Of a DNA stretch of 64,000 nt, positions 1-10,565 are shown in pieces (positions within the stretch are counted from its first letter, which is position 1; every line of letters begins with the position of its first letter). Source of the stretch: Fluviibacter phosphoraccumulans. Lineage in GTDB: Bacteria; Pseudomonadota; Gammaproteobacteria; Burkholderiales; Rhodocyclaceae. The notes beneath the pieces are model-generated. The model was not told the origin of the DNA and did not search any database. It saw only the letters and a program-made list of their open reading frames with translations. The stretch is from contig NZ_AP019011.1 in NCBI RefSeq assembly GCF_016110345.1, positions 1,612,001 through 1,676,000 of the forward strand, in the 5' to 3' direction. Both the position numbers and the translations under genes were made by a program.

Positions 1-185
1 TCGCCGGCCTGCAAAAGGGTGACGAAGTGGTTACCCAGGGTGGCCTCACGGGTAAGGTTAGCGCCATTGGCGACAACTACGTCAAGATCGAAGTCGGCAG
101 CAATAGCGCTGGCGCAGTAGAAATCACCGTACAGCGCCCGGCCATCGGCATCGTTCTGCCGAAGGGTTCGCTCAATTCGCTGTAA
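1..185 (+). CDS. yajC: YajC, Sec translocon accessory subunit (3' part only)
   Basis: The gene enters from the left edge; the readable frame starts at base 3 and ends in TAA at 183-185. The visible part, about 60 residues, includes LQKGDEVVTQGGLTGKV, the conserved core of the YajC cytoplasmic domain. The N-terminal membrane helix lies outside the window. YajC associates with SecD and SecF in the inner membrane and supports Sec-dependent export. Its position 89 bases before secD on the same strand is the usual yajC-secD-secF order, which strengthens the call for this fragment. Confidence 0.9.
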   Translation, partial: AGLQKGDEVVTQGGLTGKVSAIGDNYVKIEVGSNSAGAVEITVQRPAIGIVLPKGSLNSL

Positions 186-274
186 ATGCGTGCTGTAACC
201 AACCGGATTTGCACCCTATCGTGCATGTTCGACCCGGGGGCTTCGGCCCCCGTTTGACTTTTCTGTGACCCGTC

Positions 275-2146
275 ATGAATCGCTACCCGCTCTGGAAATA
301 CATTGTTGTAGCCATCGCCCTTGTCATCGGCGTGCTCTACACATTGCCCAACTTCTTTGGTGAAACACCCGCTGTTCAGGTATCGCCAATTCGCGCCACG
401 CTCAAATCTGACGACAAGTTATTGCAACAGGTTTCTGCCGCGCTCGACAAAAACGGCATCTCCAGCGCAGGGGCTTTTCTTGACACCAACGGCGTTAAAG
501 TCCGTCTGCCCGATACTGACACGCAGCTCAAAGCGCGAGACGTTCTGGAACACGCCTTCAACCCCAAAGCAGATAACGCGCAATACGTTGTTGCCCTAAA
601 CCTACTGTCGGCATCACCCAAATGGCTCACCGCCATTCATGCACTGCCCATGTATCTTGGCCTGGACCTGCGCGGTGGCGTGCACTTCCTGCTGCAGGTT
701 GATCTGCAAGGCGCATTGACCAAACGCATTGATGCCACCGCTGCCGATATCCGTACCCTGCTGCGCGACAAAAATATCCGCCATGCCGGCATCAGCCGCG
801 AAGATCAGCGTGTCGTTATTCGCTTCCGTGAAGCTGACTACCGCAACCAGGCGCGCGCAGCATTGCTCGACGGTCAGCCTGACCTGAGCTTTGCTGAACA
901 AACCGTTGGTGGCGACGCCGCGCTGGTGGGCACTTTCAAGCCCGAAGCCATCAAGCGTATTCAAGAATTTGCGGTCAAACAAAACATCACGACCCTACAC
1001 AACCGGATTAACGAGCTGGGCGTGGCCGAGCCGATTATTCAGCAATCCGGCCCGGATCGTATTGTGGTGCAGCTACCAGGCGTACAGGATACGGCCAAGG
1101 CCAAAGATATTCTGGGTCGTACCGCCACTTTGGAAATCCGCATGGTGGACGACACCCCAGGCGCCCTGGAATCTGCGCTCAATGGCAATGTGCCGGTGAC
1201 CGCCGAGCTTTACACCGAGCGCGGCGGTAGCCCCATCCTCGTTAAGAAGATCGTGGTGCTGACGGGCGAACGTCTGAACGATGCCCAACCTGGCTTTGAT
1301 AGCCAGACGCAGGAACCCGCCGTTCACCTAACGCTGGATTCAGCCGGTGCCCGCATCTTCCGCGATGTCACGCGTGAAAGCGTCGGCAAGCGCATGGCCA
1401 TTCTGCTCATTGAAAAGGGCAAAGGCGAAGTCATCACTGCGCCTGTGATCCGGAGCGAAATCGGTGGTGGCAAAGTACAAATCTCCGGTCGCATGACCAC
1501 CATGGAAGCCAATGAAACTTCCCTGCTGCTGCGCGCAGGCTCGCTGGCCGCACCAATGGACATCATTGAAGAACGTACCGTTGGCCCATCACTCGGCGCT
1601 GAAAACATCGCGCGCGGCTTCCATGCCACGCTATGGGGCTTTGCCGCGATCGCCGTGTTTATGATCATTTACTACGGCATGTTTGGTGTGATCTCAGTGT
1701 TGGCGCTATCGGCCAACCTGCTCTTCCTGGTGGCGATTTTGTCACTGTTGCAAGCCACACTCACGCTGCCCGGCATTGCCGCGATTGCATTGGCGCTGGG
1801 CATGGCCATTGACGCCAACGTACTGATCAATGAACGCATCCGCGAAGAACTGCGTAATGGCTCCACGCCACAAGCAGCTATTTCGGCGGGCTACGAACGT
1901 GCCTTCGATACGATTCTCGACTCCAACATCACCACGCTGATTGCAGGTCTGGCGCTGCTGATCTTCGGCTCCGGCCCGGTCCGCGGCTTTGCGGTCGTGC
2001 ACTGCCTGGGCATTCTGACCTCTATCTTCAGCGCCGTGGTGGTTTCACGCGCGCTGGTGAACATCATCTACGGTCGTCAAAAACGCCTCAGCAAAATCTC
2101 CATCGGTCAGGTCTGGAAGCCTGAAACCGACTCAACAAAAGCCTGA
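275..2146 (+). CDS. secD: Protein translocase subunit SecD
   Basis: SecD with SecF uses the proton gradient to pull preproteins through SecYEG and release them on the periplasmic side. The protein has 623 residues, close to the usual size. Residues 8-27 form the first membrane helix. The GLDLRGG motif, a family hallmark, is at 129-135 before the large periplasmic P1 domain. The C-terminal third holds the RND-type helices, with the ALGMAIDANVLINERIREE region typical of SecD helix 4. It follows yajC and precedes secF by 14 bases, so the three are probably one transcript. Confidence 0.97.
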   Translation: MNRYPLWKYIVVAIALVIGVLYTLPNFFGETPAVQVSPIRATLKSDDKLLQQVSAALDKNGISSAGAFLDTNGVKVRLPDTDTQLKARDVLEHAFNPKADNAQYVVALNLLSASPKWLTAIHALPMYLGLDLRGGVHFLLQVDLQGALTKRIDATAADIRTLLRDKNIRHAGISREDQRVVIRFREADYRNQARAALLDGQPDLSFAEQTVGGDAALVGTFKPEAIKRIQEFAVKQNITTLHNRINELGVAEPIIQQSGPDRIVVQLPGVQDTAKAKDILGRTATLEIRMVDDTPGALESALNGNVPVTAELYTERGGSPILVKKIVVLTGERLNDAQPGFDSQTQEPAVHLTLDSAGARIFRDVTRESVGKRMAILLIEKGKGEVITAPVIRSEIGGGKVQISGRMTTMEANETSLLLRAGSLAAPMDIIEERTVGPSLGAENIARGFHATLWGFAAIAVFMIIYYGMFGVISVLALSANLLFLVAILSLLQATLTLPGIAAIALALGMAIDANVLINERIREELRNGSTPQAAISAGYERAFDTILDSNITTLIAGLALLIFGSGPVRGFAVVHCLGILTSIFSAVVVSRALVNIIYGRQKRLSKISIGQVWKPETDSTKA

Positions 2147-2160
2147 CCGGGAGCGCCCTC

Positions 2161-3105
2161 ATGGAACTTTTTCGTATCCGCAAAGATATTCCCTTCATGC
2201 GCTATGCGCTGGTGTTCAACATTATTTCGTTGGTCACCTTCCTCCTGGCCGTGTTCTTTCTTGCCACCCGTGGTCTGCACTTCTCAGTCGAGTTCACCGG
2301 CGGCACGCTGGTTGAAGTGCAGTACAGGCAGGCGGCTAATCTAGAAGCCATTCGTGGCGGGCTGGCCAAGGCCAACTTCCAAGACTACGCGGTGCAAAAC
2401 TTTGGCTCTAGCCGAGACGTGCTGATCCGCCTGCCACTAAAGCCTTCACAAAGCACCGCCAGCATTGGCACGGGCGTTATGGAAGCGCTGGACGTCAGTG
2501 CCCCGGGCGCACAACTACAACGCGTCGAGTTCGTTGGCCCACAGGTCGGTGAAGAACTGGCGCATGATGGCGCCTTAGCGTTGCTGCTGGTCATTATCGG
2601 CATCATGCTGTATCTGGCGCTGCGCTTTGAGTGGCGCTTTGCACTCTCGGCCATCATCGCCAACCTGCACGATGTGATCATCATTCTGGGGTTCTTTGCC
2701 TTCTTCCAGTGGGAGTTCTCGCTGCCCGTGCTGGCTGCCGTACTGGCCGTGCTGGGTTACTCGGTGAACGAATCCGTGGTGGTCTTTGACCGCGTGCGCG
2801 AAACCTTCCGCAAAAAACGCGGCATGACCACGCCACAAATTCTGGACCACGCCATCACCAGCACGATCTCCCGCACCATCATCACGCACGGTGCCACAGA
2901 AATGATGGTGCTTTCGATGCTGGTCTTTGGTGGCGATGCCCTGCACTACTTTGCCCTGGCGCTGACTATCGGCATTCTGTTCGGCATCTACTCCTCGGTG
3001 CTGGTCGCCAGCCCACTGGTGATGTGGCTGGGCGTATCGAAGGATCAGTTCATCAAACCGGTTAAACGGGTTGAAACAGCCAATGAAGATGGTGCCTGCG
3101 TTTAA
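2161..3105 (+). CDS. secF: Protein translocase subunit SecF
   Basis: SecF, 314 residues, is the partner of SecD in the inner-membrane export motor. It opens with a helix at about 15-35 and the FTGGT motif at 45-49, which is conserved in SecF just before its periplasmic domain. The region around GYSVNESVVVFDRVRE is the characteristic helix-4 segment matching that of SecD. The gene starts 14 bases after secD and ends shortly before a clear hairpin terminator, so it closes the yajC-secD-secF operon. Confidence 0.97.
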   Translation: MELFRIRKDIPFMRYALVFNIISLVTFLLAVFFLATRGLHFSVEFTGGTLVEVQYRQAANLEAIRGGLAKANFQDYAVQNFGSSRDVLIRLPLKPSQSTASIGTGVMEALDVSAPGAQLQRVEFVGPQVGEELAHDGALALLLVIIGIMLYLALRFEWRFALSAIIANLHDVIIILGFFAFFQWEFSLPVLAAVLAVLGYSVNESVVVFDRVRETFRKKRGMTTPQILDHAITSTISRTIITHGATEMMVLSMLVFGGDALHYFALALTIGILFGIYSSVLVASPLVMWLGVSKDQFIKPVKRVETANEDGACV

Positions 3106-3126
3106 TTAATGCCAGACTCCCATGCA

Positions 3127-3152
3127 AAGCGCCACCTTCGGGTGGCGTTTCT
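3127..3152 (+). terminator. Rho-independent terminator after secF
   Basis: A 7-bp perfect stem, CGCCACC / GGTGGCG with a TTCG tetraloop at 3130-3147, is followed by a short T-rich run. It sits 25 bases after the secF stop and should end the yajC-secDF transcript. Confidence 0.8.
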
Positions 3153-3196
3153 TATGTAGCGGACGCAATAAAGCAATACGCTAACCGCTTCATTAA

Positions 3197-3826
3197 TTAG
3201 GCAGCCATAACACGACGTAAGTTGCTGTCAGGAAATGGATACTCCATGTGTTTTGCTGTAGCTCTAGCAATAGACTCGCCACAGTAATCGCTCACAACAT
3301 GAAGAGCCATATCGATCCCTGCGGATATCCCTGCCGAAGTAAATAAATTTTCCTGCCGAACAACATGAAACTCATGCTGCACTTCAACTTTCGGGAATAG
3401 CTCTTGCATCCAATTTAAAGAGCGCCAATGTGTTGTTGCTCGCTTCCCATCAAGCAGACCCGCCTGACCAAGTAATAGTGCACCAGTGCACACAGAGGTT
3501 AACGTTTCAACCTCTTGTGATCTTGCCTTAATCCATTCAATCAAACGCTCATTATTAAGCTCTCTTCTTGTTCCCCAGCCTCCTGGGATAACCAAGATGT
3601 CTATCTTTGGACAATCTTCAAGCGAATGATCAGGAACAATCTTCATCCCACCTGTTGTTACAACAGGCAACGTATCCTCCGCAACGAGAAATACATTGAA
3701 TGGTGATAACTCCTCCCGTCTTTTTTCCTCATTAACTCGTACAACAGAAAAAACTTCAAACGGTCCACAAAAATCAAGAACTTCAATATCTTTAAAAACA
3801 AGGATTGCAACTTGTTTCTGATTCAT
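3197..3826 (-). CDS. DJ-1/PfpI family protein
   Basis: A 209-residue cytoplasmic protein of the DJ-1/PfpI (class I glutamine amidotransferase-like) superfamily. The nucleophile elbow SVCTGALLLG places the likely active cysteine at residue 113, and GPFEVF near residue 21 is typical of the subgroup containing isonitrile hydratase-like and AraC-N-terminal PfpI domains. Substrate cannot be read from sequence. I place the start at 3826, not 3856, because AAGGAA lies about 7 bases before this ATG. The gene and its flanks are clearly richer in A+T than the neighbours, suggesting later acquisition. No operon partner. Confidence 0.8.
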   Translation of the reverse strand: MNQKQVAILVFKDIEVLDFCGPFEVFSVVRVNEEKRREELSPFNVFLVAEDTLPVVTTGGMKIVPDHSLEDCPKIDILVIPGGWGTRRELNNERLIEWIKARSQEVETLTSVCTGALLLGQAGLLDGKRATTHWRSLNWMQELFPKVEVQHEFHVVRQENLFTSAGISAGIDMALHVVSDYCGESIARATAKHMEYPFPDSNLRRVMAA

Positions 3827-3931
3827 AAAAAATTCCTTTTGGAACATTTGATTCATTATGCGTAACGGCTAAGCACACGACTTCAAAAAATTATTCGTAT
3901 AAACAACTTTCTGTAAGACTATAGCTCAATT

Positions 3932-4444
3932 TCAAACAGCGGATAGTTGCCCCAAACTTTTAGCAAGTCTGCCCACATTCTCCGTCCGCTTCCGCCATCC
4001 CTCGCCAAAATTAACATAGGTGGGCAATAGCCTGTAATAAGCCTGCCTTGCCTCTGTGTAGGCATCAATTACTTTAGGCAGGCCTTCAGCCGCAATGTAC
4101 TTATTAATGGCGGCCAAACTTTTAGGGCCAAGCACACCATCCGCTGGTGCGCCCACAATACGCTGTAACAACTTGCCCGCTTCTCTTGGCCCCGTATTAA
4201 CAGCTGCATCGAATACGGCAAGGTCGAGGCCATCGGCCAGCGCATCACCAAGACATTTGTCCCAGTATAGCTTGCGATAAATGGCGGCTACTTCTGCATC
4301 TGAAATATGGCGCAGCTCTTCCTGACTCGCTTGTCGGCCGAGATACTGGTTAAAGGTACGTTGGGTGATGCCCTTCATGGTGGCGCCGCCCGGATCGTTC
4401 GGGTTGTTGGCCCATCCACCCTCAAACAGGAGGGTATGGGCCAG
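3932..4444 (-). pseudogene. GH108-family endolysin-like gene without a normal start codon
   Basis: The protein matches phage-type N-acetylmuramidases of glycoside hydrolase family 108 followed by a PG_binding_3-like C-terminal part (VGAPADGVLGPKSLAAI). The only good ATG is at 4378, but the frame stays open upstream and encodes HTLLFEGGWANNPNDPGG, the conserved N-terminal block with the catalytic Glu of EGG. Starting at 4378 would lose that residue. Upstream in frame there is no ATG, GTG or TTG within about 60 bases; only CTG at 4444 is available, just past the stop of the preceding gene. It is either a CTG-started enzyme or a 5'-truncated prophage remnant, and I cannot decide which. A secreted or phage lysis role is known for the family. 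Confidence 0.6.
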
Positions 4445-4446
4445 CG

Positions 4447-4785
4447 TTAGGCCGGCAGGTCTTCGACAACGGCAAAGACGTGTTTCACACGCAGCGTCTC
4501 TGCTCCGTTTTCGGCAATCGCCAACAGACGGTCAATATTGGCGTGCTTACCCGGGTTGCTACGGGCATCTACCGTATGCTCGGCAAACACCTCCAAACCC
4601 TGCTTGGCGGCATCGATATTGATCGAGCCCCAGACCTGTGCCAGATGGTTATAAACCGCCAGCGAACCCTGGCTACCGGCTTTGTTTTCGATGATGCCGG
4701 CGAGGTTGCCTTCGCCGTCACGCAGTTCGATAGCCGCCAGGTGCGAGATGCCCGGCAGTTTTTTGAGGTTGTCTGCAAATGCCAT
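4447..4785 (-). CDS. Small conserved protein, probably DUF2322 family
   Basis: A 112-residue soluble protein with no signal peptide or membrane helix. The segments AAIELRDGEGN, AGSQGSLAVYNHLAQ and RSNPGKHANIDRLLAI resemble the DUF2322 family known from Neisseria relatives, but I assign this from memory of the pattern and not from a search. Function is unknown. AGGGA lies about 7 bases before the ATG. It lies downstream of purB on the same strand with a 19-base gap, so it is probably cotranscribed with it. Its stop lies 3 bases above the only possible CTG start of the GH108 frame. Confidence 0.6.
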   Translation of the reverse strand: MAFADNLKKLPGISHLAAIELRDGEGNLAGIIENKAGSQGSLAVYNHLAQVWGSINIDAAKQGLEVFAEHTVDARSNPGKHANIDRLLAIAENGAETLRVKHVFAVVEDLPA

Positions 4786-4804
4786 GTTGGTTCCCTAGTA
4801 ATAC

Positions 4805-6937
<2,133 letters not shown>

Positions 6938-6947
6938 GCCCGATCAA

Positions 6948-8120
6948 TTACTCGGCGAGGGACTGTAAATCAGCCGTCCCCGCCGGGCGGCCGCCCATAC
7001 GCGCGGATTCGATAATGCCGCCACCTAGACAAACACGGCTCTCGTACATCACCAACGATTGCCCCGGCGTCACGGCCCACTGTGGCGCGGCAAAGCGGAT
7101 CACAGCACGTTGTTCGTCAATCTGCTCGATCTCACAGGCCGCATCGGGTGAGCGATACCGTGTCTTGGCGGTGTAGACCCAATGTTTATGCGGCGGCTCA
7201 CCGGAAATCCAGTTCATATCGGTAATGGTGACTTCATCGACCAGCAATGCCGGATGATTATGGCCCGACACGACATAAAGCACATTCGTCGCCATATCCT
7301 TACGCGCCACATACCAGGCATCGTGCTCGCCCGGCGTTTTATCGTGACCCTGGTCGTTGCCTTTAATGCCGCCAATATGCAGGCCTTTGCGCTGGCCCAA
7401 GGTGTGGAAAGCCAGGCCCTGATGCGTGCCCAATAATTTGCCCGAATCCAGATCGAGGATTTCACCCGGGTTCTGTGGCACGTAACGCTGTAGAAAATCG
7501 TTAAACGGGCGCTCGCCGATAAAGCAGATACCGGTGGAGTCTTTTTTCTTGGCAACTGGCAAGCCAGCGGCTTCCGCCTTGGCGCGCACTTCCGGTTTGA
7601 GCCAGTGAGCCAGTGGGAACATGGCGGGTTTGAGTTGGGGCTGATTCAGGCGATAGAGGAAGTAGCTCTGATCTTTGTTGCCATCTTCGGCCTTGAGTAG
7701 CTGGCGCTTGCCATCAAAATCCTGCAAGCCGGCGTAGTGGCCGGTAGCAATGGCGTCCGCACCCAAGCTGATCGCATGATCAAGAAACGCCGCAAATTTG
7801 ATCTCGGCATTACAAAGTACATCCGGATTGGGGGTACGGCCCGCGTTGTACTCCTGCAAAAAGGTCGAGAAAACCCGGTCGCGATACTCTTTAGCGAAGT
7901 TCACCACTTCAACATCAATGCCCAGAATGTCAGTGACGCTCATCACATCGATGAGGTCCTGACGGGTACTACAAAACTCATCGGTATCGTCATCTTCCCA
8001 GTTCTTCATGAACAAGCCGATTACCCGATAACCCTGCTCTTTGAGCAAGAGCGCGGCCACAGACGAATCGACACCGCCGGACAAACCGACGACCACAGTT
8101 TTTACAGACGTAGACGACAT
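6948..8120 (-). CDS. mnmA: tRNA-specific 2-thiouridylase MnmA
   Basis: MnmA adenylates U34 of tRNA-Lys, -Glu and -Gln and inserts sulfur delivered through the Tus relay to give s2U34. The 390-residue protein has the PP-loop [15 protein letters not shown] at about 10-24 and the two catalytic cysteine contexts [12 protein letters not shown] and [13 protein letters not shown]. It lies downstream of nudJ and a small secreted protein on the same strand, with 12 bases to the latter. The mnmA-nudJ neighbourhood is also seen in enterobacteria. A TusA-like protein is encoded at 50,885-51,145. Confidence 0.97.
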   Translation of the reverse strand: MSSTSVKTVVVGLSGGVDSSVAALLLKEQGYRVIGLFMKNWEDDDTDEFCSTRQDLIDVMSVTDILGIDVEVVNFAKEYRDRVFSTFLQEYNAGRTPNPDVLCNAEIKFAAFLDHAISLGADAIATGHYAGLQDFDGKRQLLKAEDGNKDQSYFLYRLNQPQLKPAMFPLAHWLKPEVRAKAEAAGLPVAKKKDSTGICFIGERPFNDFLQRYVPQNPGEILDLDSGKLLGTHQGLAFHTLGQRKGLHIGGIKGNDQGHDKTPGEHDAWYVARKDMATNVLYVVSGHNHPALLVDEVTITDMNWISGEPPHKHWVYTAKTRYRSPDAACEIEQIDEQRAVIRFAAPQWAVTPGQSLVMYESRVCLGGGIIESARMGGRPAGTADLQSLAE

Positions 8121-8132
8121 CAGGTTTATTCC

Positions 8133-8756
8133 TCAGCGGCCCGCCAGCGGCGTAGCAGAAGTTGCATGGTGTTGCGTTTCTAATGAATAAAATCGGTATC
8201 CCGCCCATTCTCTCACGGGCTGTACTGACGGCAATTCTCCGTGCACCTCTAACCAGGGATCAATCGTATAAATCGGGCTGCCATCGTCTGCTTCTGCATC
8301 AACCTCGACCAGCGTGGCACTGTAATGCGAAGCGACCAATAGCGTGCGGTGGGCATAAGGGCCGACCCGATGCCAACGTAATGCACGTTTGTGCTGCAAC
8401 AACGAAAGCATGTTGGCGGTGGTGGTTGAATGATCTATGCAGTCCATGCGGCCCACAACGGTTTCGTCTTCGTCGTTAGCGGGCTCATCGGCAGCAATTG
8501 GCGTCTGCTCCGCTGCCTTCACGTAAAACTTGCGCACAACCTCGGCAACGGCGGCACGTTCGCTTTCTGGATTTTTTGCCTTATAGAGCGGTGCCAGCGT
8601 TTTCTTCAGCCAGGCATCCGGATAACTCACCGCAACCTGTTGCTGACAACCCCAGTTGTAGCAAACAACCACATAGCTTTCGGCAAACGCTACGCCGCTG
8701 GCGAGGAAAAGCCCTAGCGCCAGCCAGCAGCGCATTGAAGTCCGCAACGGGCGCAT
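8133..8756 (-). CDS. Exported protein with possible transglutaminase-like Cys-His-Asp triad
   Basis: A 207-residue protein of unknown function. Residues 1-25 (MRPLRTSMRCW then a hydrophobic run ending SGVAFA) look like a signal peptide. The mature part holds MDCIDHSTTTANMLSLL, later HYSATLVEV and then YTIDPW. The order Cys, His, Asp in these settings is that of transglutaminase-like/papain-like enzymes, so a periplasmic cysteine hydrolase is possible; this is inference. The start at 8756 shares its A with the nudJ stop (TGATG), which indicates translational coupling. It sits between nudJ and mnmA in one apparent operon. Confidence 0.6.
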   Translation of the reverse strand: MRPLRTSMRCWLALGLFLASGVAFAESYVVVCYNWGCQQQVAVSYPDAWLKKTLAPLYKAKNPESERAAVAEVVRKFYVKAAEQTPIAADEPANDEDETVVGRMDCIDHSTTTANMLSLLQHKRALRWHRVGPYAHRTLLVASHYSATLVEVDAEADDGSPIYTIDPWLEVHGELPSVQPVREWAGYRFYSLETQHHATSATPLAGR

Positions 8757-9217
8757 CAATCGTAATGGGTAATAGTATCGAGGGGCATGCGACGCCCCGC
8801 CAGCCAATCTTCAACACATTGCAACACGAGTGGGCTGCGGTGGCGCTCACGCGTTGCTTTGAGTTCGTCGAGCGTCATCCAGTGCGCGGCAACAATGCCG
8901 TCATCAAGTGGGCGATCGGCTTCGACTTGATCCAGCTGACAATCAAATGCAAAACGCAGATAGGTGATATCGCCCGCCGGCACCGTCCACTGGTACACGC
9001 CAACCAGCGCCCGTGGGGTCACGTGGCAGCCGGTTTCCTCCAGCGCTTCACGGGCACAGGCAGCAACCAGAGATTCTCCCTCGTCCATATGCCCGGCCGG
9101 CTGATTAAAGCGCAGCCCCGCCGAGGTTTCTTCCTCGACCACCAGAAAACGGCCACCTCGCTCGACCAGCGCTGCAACCGTAACGCTGGGTTTCCAACGC
9201 GTTTTTTGTGTATTCAT
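8756..9217 (-). CDS. nudJ: NUDIX hydrolase, NudJ-like phosphatase
   Basis: A 153-residue NUDIX protein. The Nudix box is GHMDEGESLVAACAREALEETG, close to GX5EX7REUXEEXGU, so the metal-binding Glu residues are kept. N-terminal KPSVTVAALVERGGRFLVVEE and C-terminal RSPLVLQCVEDW-like segments resemble E. coli NudJ, a pyrophosphatase acting on thiamine diphosphate and nucleotides. The start at 9217 is chosen from family alignment because no strong ribosome-binding site is visible. It heads the nudJ / exported protein / mnmA row. Confidence 0.85.
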   Translation of the reverse strand: MNTQKTRWKPSVTVAALVERGGRFLVVEEETSAGLRFNQPAGHMDEGESLVAACAREALEETGCHVTPRALVGVYQWTVPAGDITYLRFAFDCQLDQVEADRPLDDGIVAAHWMTLDELKATRERHRSPLVLQCVEDWLAGRRMPLDTITHYD

Positions 9218-9379
9218 CTTGGCTATTTTACCGAAAGACCCGAGGCGTAACCTAAAGTCGGCCCAATGCAGCGCGAATGCACGCCCCAACCTGATTTTGC
9301 GCCAGAAATCGGCTAAAATTGCAGGATCTGGCCAAGCTACCTCGGCCCATTAGTGACGTTTGTTCAAAGGATTCACATC

Positions 9380-10300
9380 ATGTCGATGTCTGATCGCGAC
9401 GGTTTTATCTGGCTGGATGGCAAACTTGTGCCTTGGCGCGATGCCAACACCCACGTACTGACCCACTCCCTGCACTACGGGATGAGCGTTTTTGAAGGCG
9501 TCCGCGCCTACGATACGGGGCGCGGCACGGCGATCTTTCGTCTAGAGGATCACACACGTCGTCTGTTCAATTCGGCGCATATCTTCCAAATGGAAGTGCC
9601 TTACGACGAAGCAACCATTAACGAAGCACATCGTGAAGTCGTGCGCGTGAACAAGCTGGAAAGCGCCTACATCCGCCCGCTGGTGTACTACGGGTCGGAA
9701 AAGATGGGGGTTTCGCCCAAGGGCGCCAAAGTACACGTTGCTATCGGTGCCTGGCCGTGGGGTGCGTACCTGGGTGAAGACGGCCTGAAAAAAGGCATTC
9801 GCGTCAAAATATCGTCGTACACCCGTCACCACGTGAACGTGTCGATGGTGCGCGCTAAGGCGAGCGGTCACTATGTGAACTCCATCCTTGCCAACAACGA
9901 AGCGATTGCCGACGGCTACGACGAAGCACTGCTGCTCGACACTGAAGGTTACGTGTCGGAAGGTGCTGGCGAGAACCTCTTCATCGTTAAGAACGGCAAG
10001 GTTTACACGCCGGAACTGTCATCCTGCCTGGAAGGTATTACCCGTGATAGCGTTGTGACGCTGGCACGTGAGCTCGGCATTTCGGTTGAAGAGAAGCGCA
10101 TCACCCGTGATGAAGTCTATTGCTGTGACGAAGCGTTCTTCACCGGCACCGCCGCTGAAGTGACGCCGATTCGCGAACTCGATAACCGTAAGGTTGGTAT
10201 CGGCAGCCGTGGTCCGGTCACCGAACGCATCCAGTCTGCTTACTTTGATGCCGTTAACGGCCGCAATGCGCAGCACGAAGACTGGCTGAGCTTTATCTGA
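9380..10300 (+). CDS. ilvE: Branched-chain amino acid aminotransferase
   Basis: IlvE transfers the amino group in the last step of valine, isoleucine and leucine synthesis, using PLP. The 306-residue protein is a class IV aminotransferase; the PLP-lysine segment RAKASGHYVNSI and the EGAGENLFIV and GITRDSV motifs are all present. ATG at 9380 follows AAAGGA by about 8 bases; the longer reading from 9353 is less likely. Other pathway genes in the window are ilvB, ilvN, ilvC and leuA, but they are not adjacent. A zf-CHCC gene follows after 27 bases. Confidence 0.95.
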   Translation: MSMSDRDGFIWLDGKLVPWRDANTHVLTHSLHYGMSVFEGVRAYDTGRGTAIFRLEDHTRRLFNSAHIFQMEVPYDEATINEAHREVVRVNKLESAYIRPLVYYGSEKMGVSPKGAKVHVAIGAWPWGAYLGEDGLKKGIRVKISSYTRHHVNVSMVRAKASGHYVNSILANNEAIADGYDEALLLDTEGYVSEGAGENLFIVKNGKVYTPELSSCLEGITRDSVVTLARELGISVEEKRITRDEVYCCDEAFFTGTAAEVTPIRELDNRKVGIGSRGPVTERIQSAYFDAVNGRNAQHEDWLSFI

Positions 10301-10327
10301 TTCCACTTCATTCCTGAGGCAATTCTG

Positions 10328-10534
10328 ATGAACGCACCGCTCGAAAAAACACTATCGGCCACAGCTCTGACGGTGACCGCTGCTGACTTGCCGCTGCACT
10401 GCCCGCCACAAGGTGTGCAGTTGTGGTCAGGCCACCCACGTGTTTACCTCGATGTTCTTAAAACCGGCGAAGTCAAGTGTCCATACTGCGGGACGCATTA
10501 CACCTTTGCCGGCGAAGCGCCCCACGGCCACTAG
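10328..10534 (+). CDS. Zinc-finger (CHCC-type) domain protein
   Basis: A 68-residue protein ending in a zf-CHCC domain: the first Cys in LHCPP, then SGHPRVYLDV and the CPYCGTHYTF knuckle give the Cys-His-Cys-Cys zinc ligands. The fold is shared with the NDUFS6 accessory subunit of respiratory complex I; the bacterial role is unknown. The gene lies between ilvE and waaF on the same strand, an arrangement I associate with betaproteobacteria. Confidence 0.85.
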   Translation: MNAPLEKTLSATALTVTAADLPLHCPPQGVQLWSGHPRVYLDVLKTGEVKCPYCGTHYTFAGEAPHGH

Positions 10535-10565
10535 TTTTGCGGCGACACGGGGAGGCTGCGACTCA

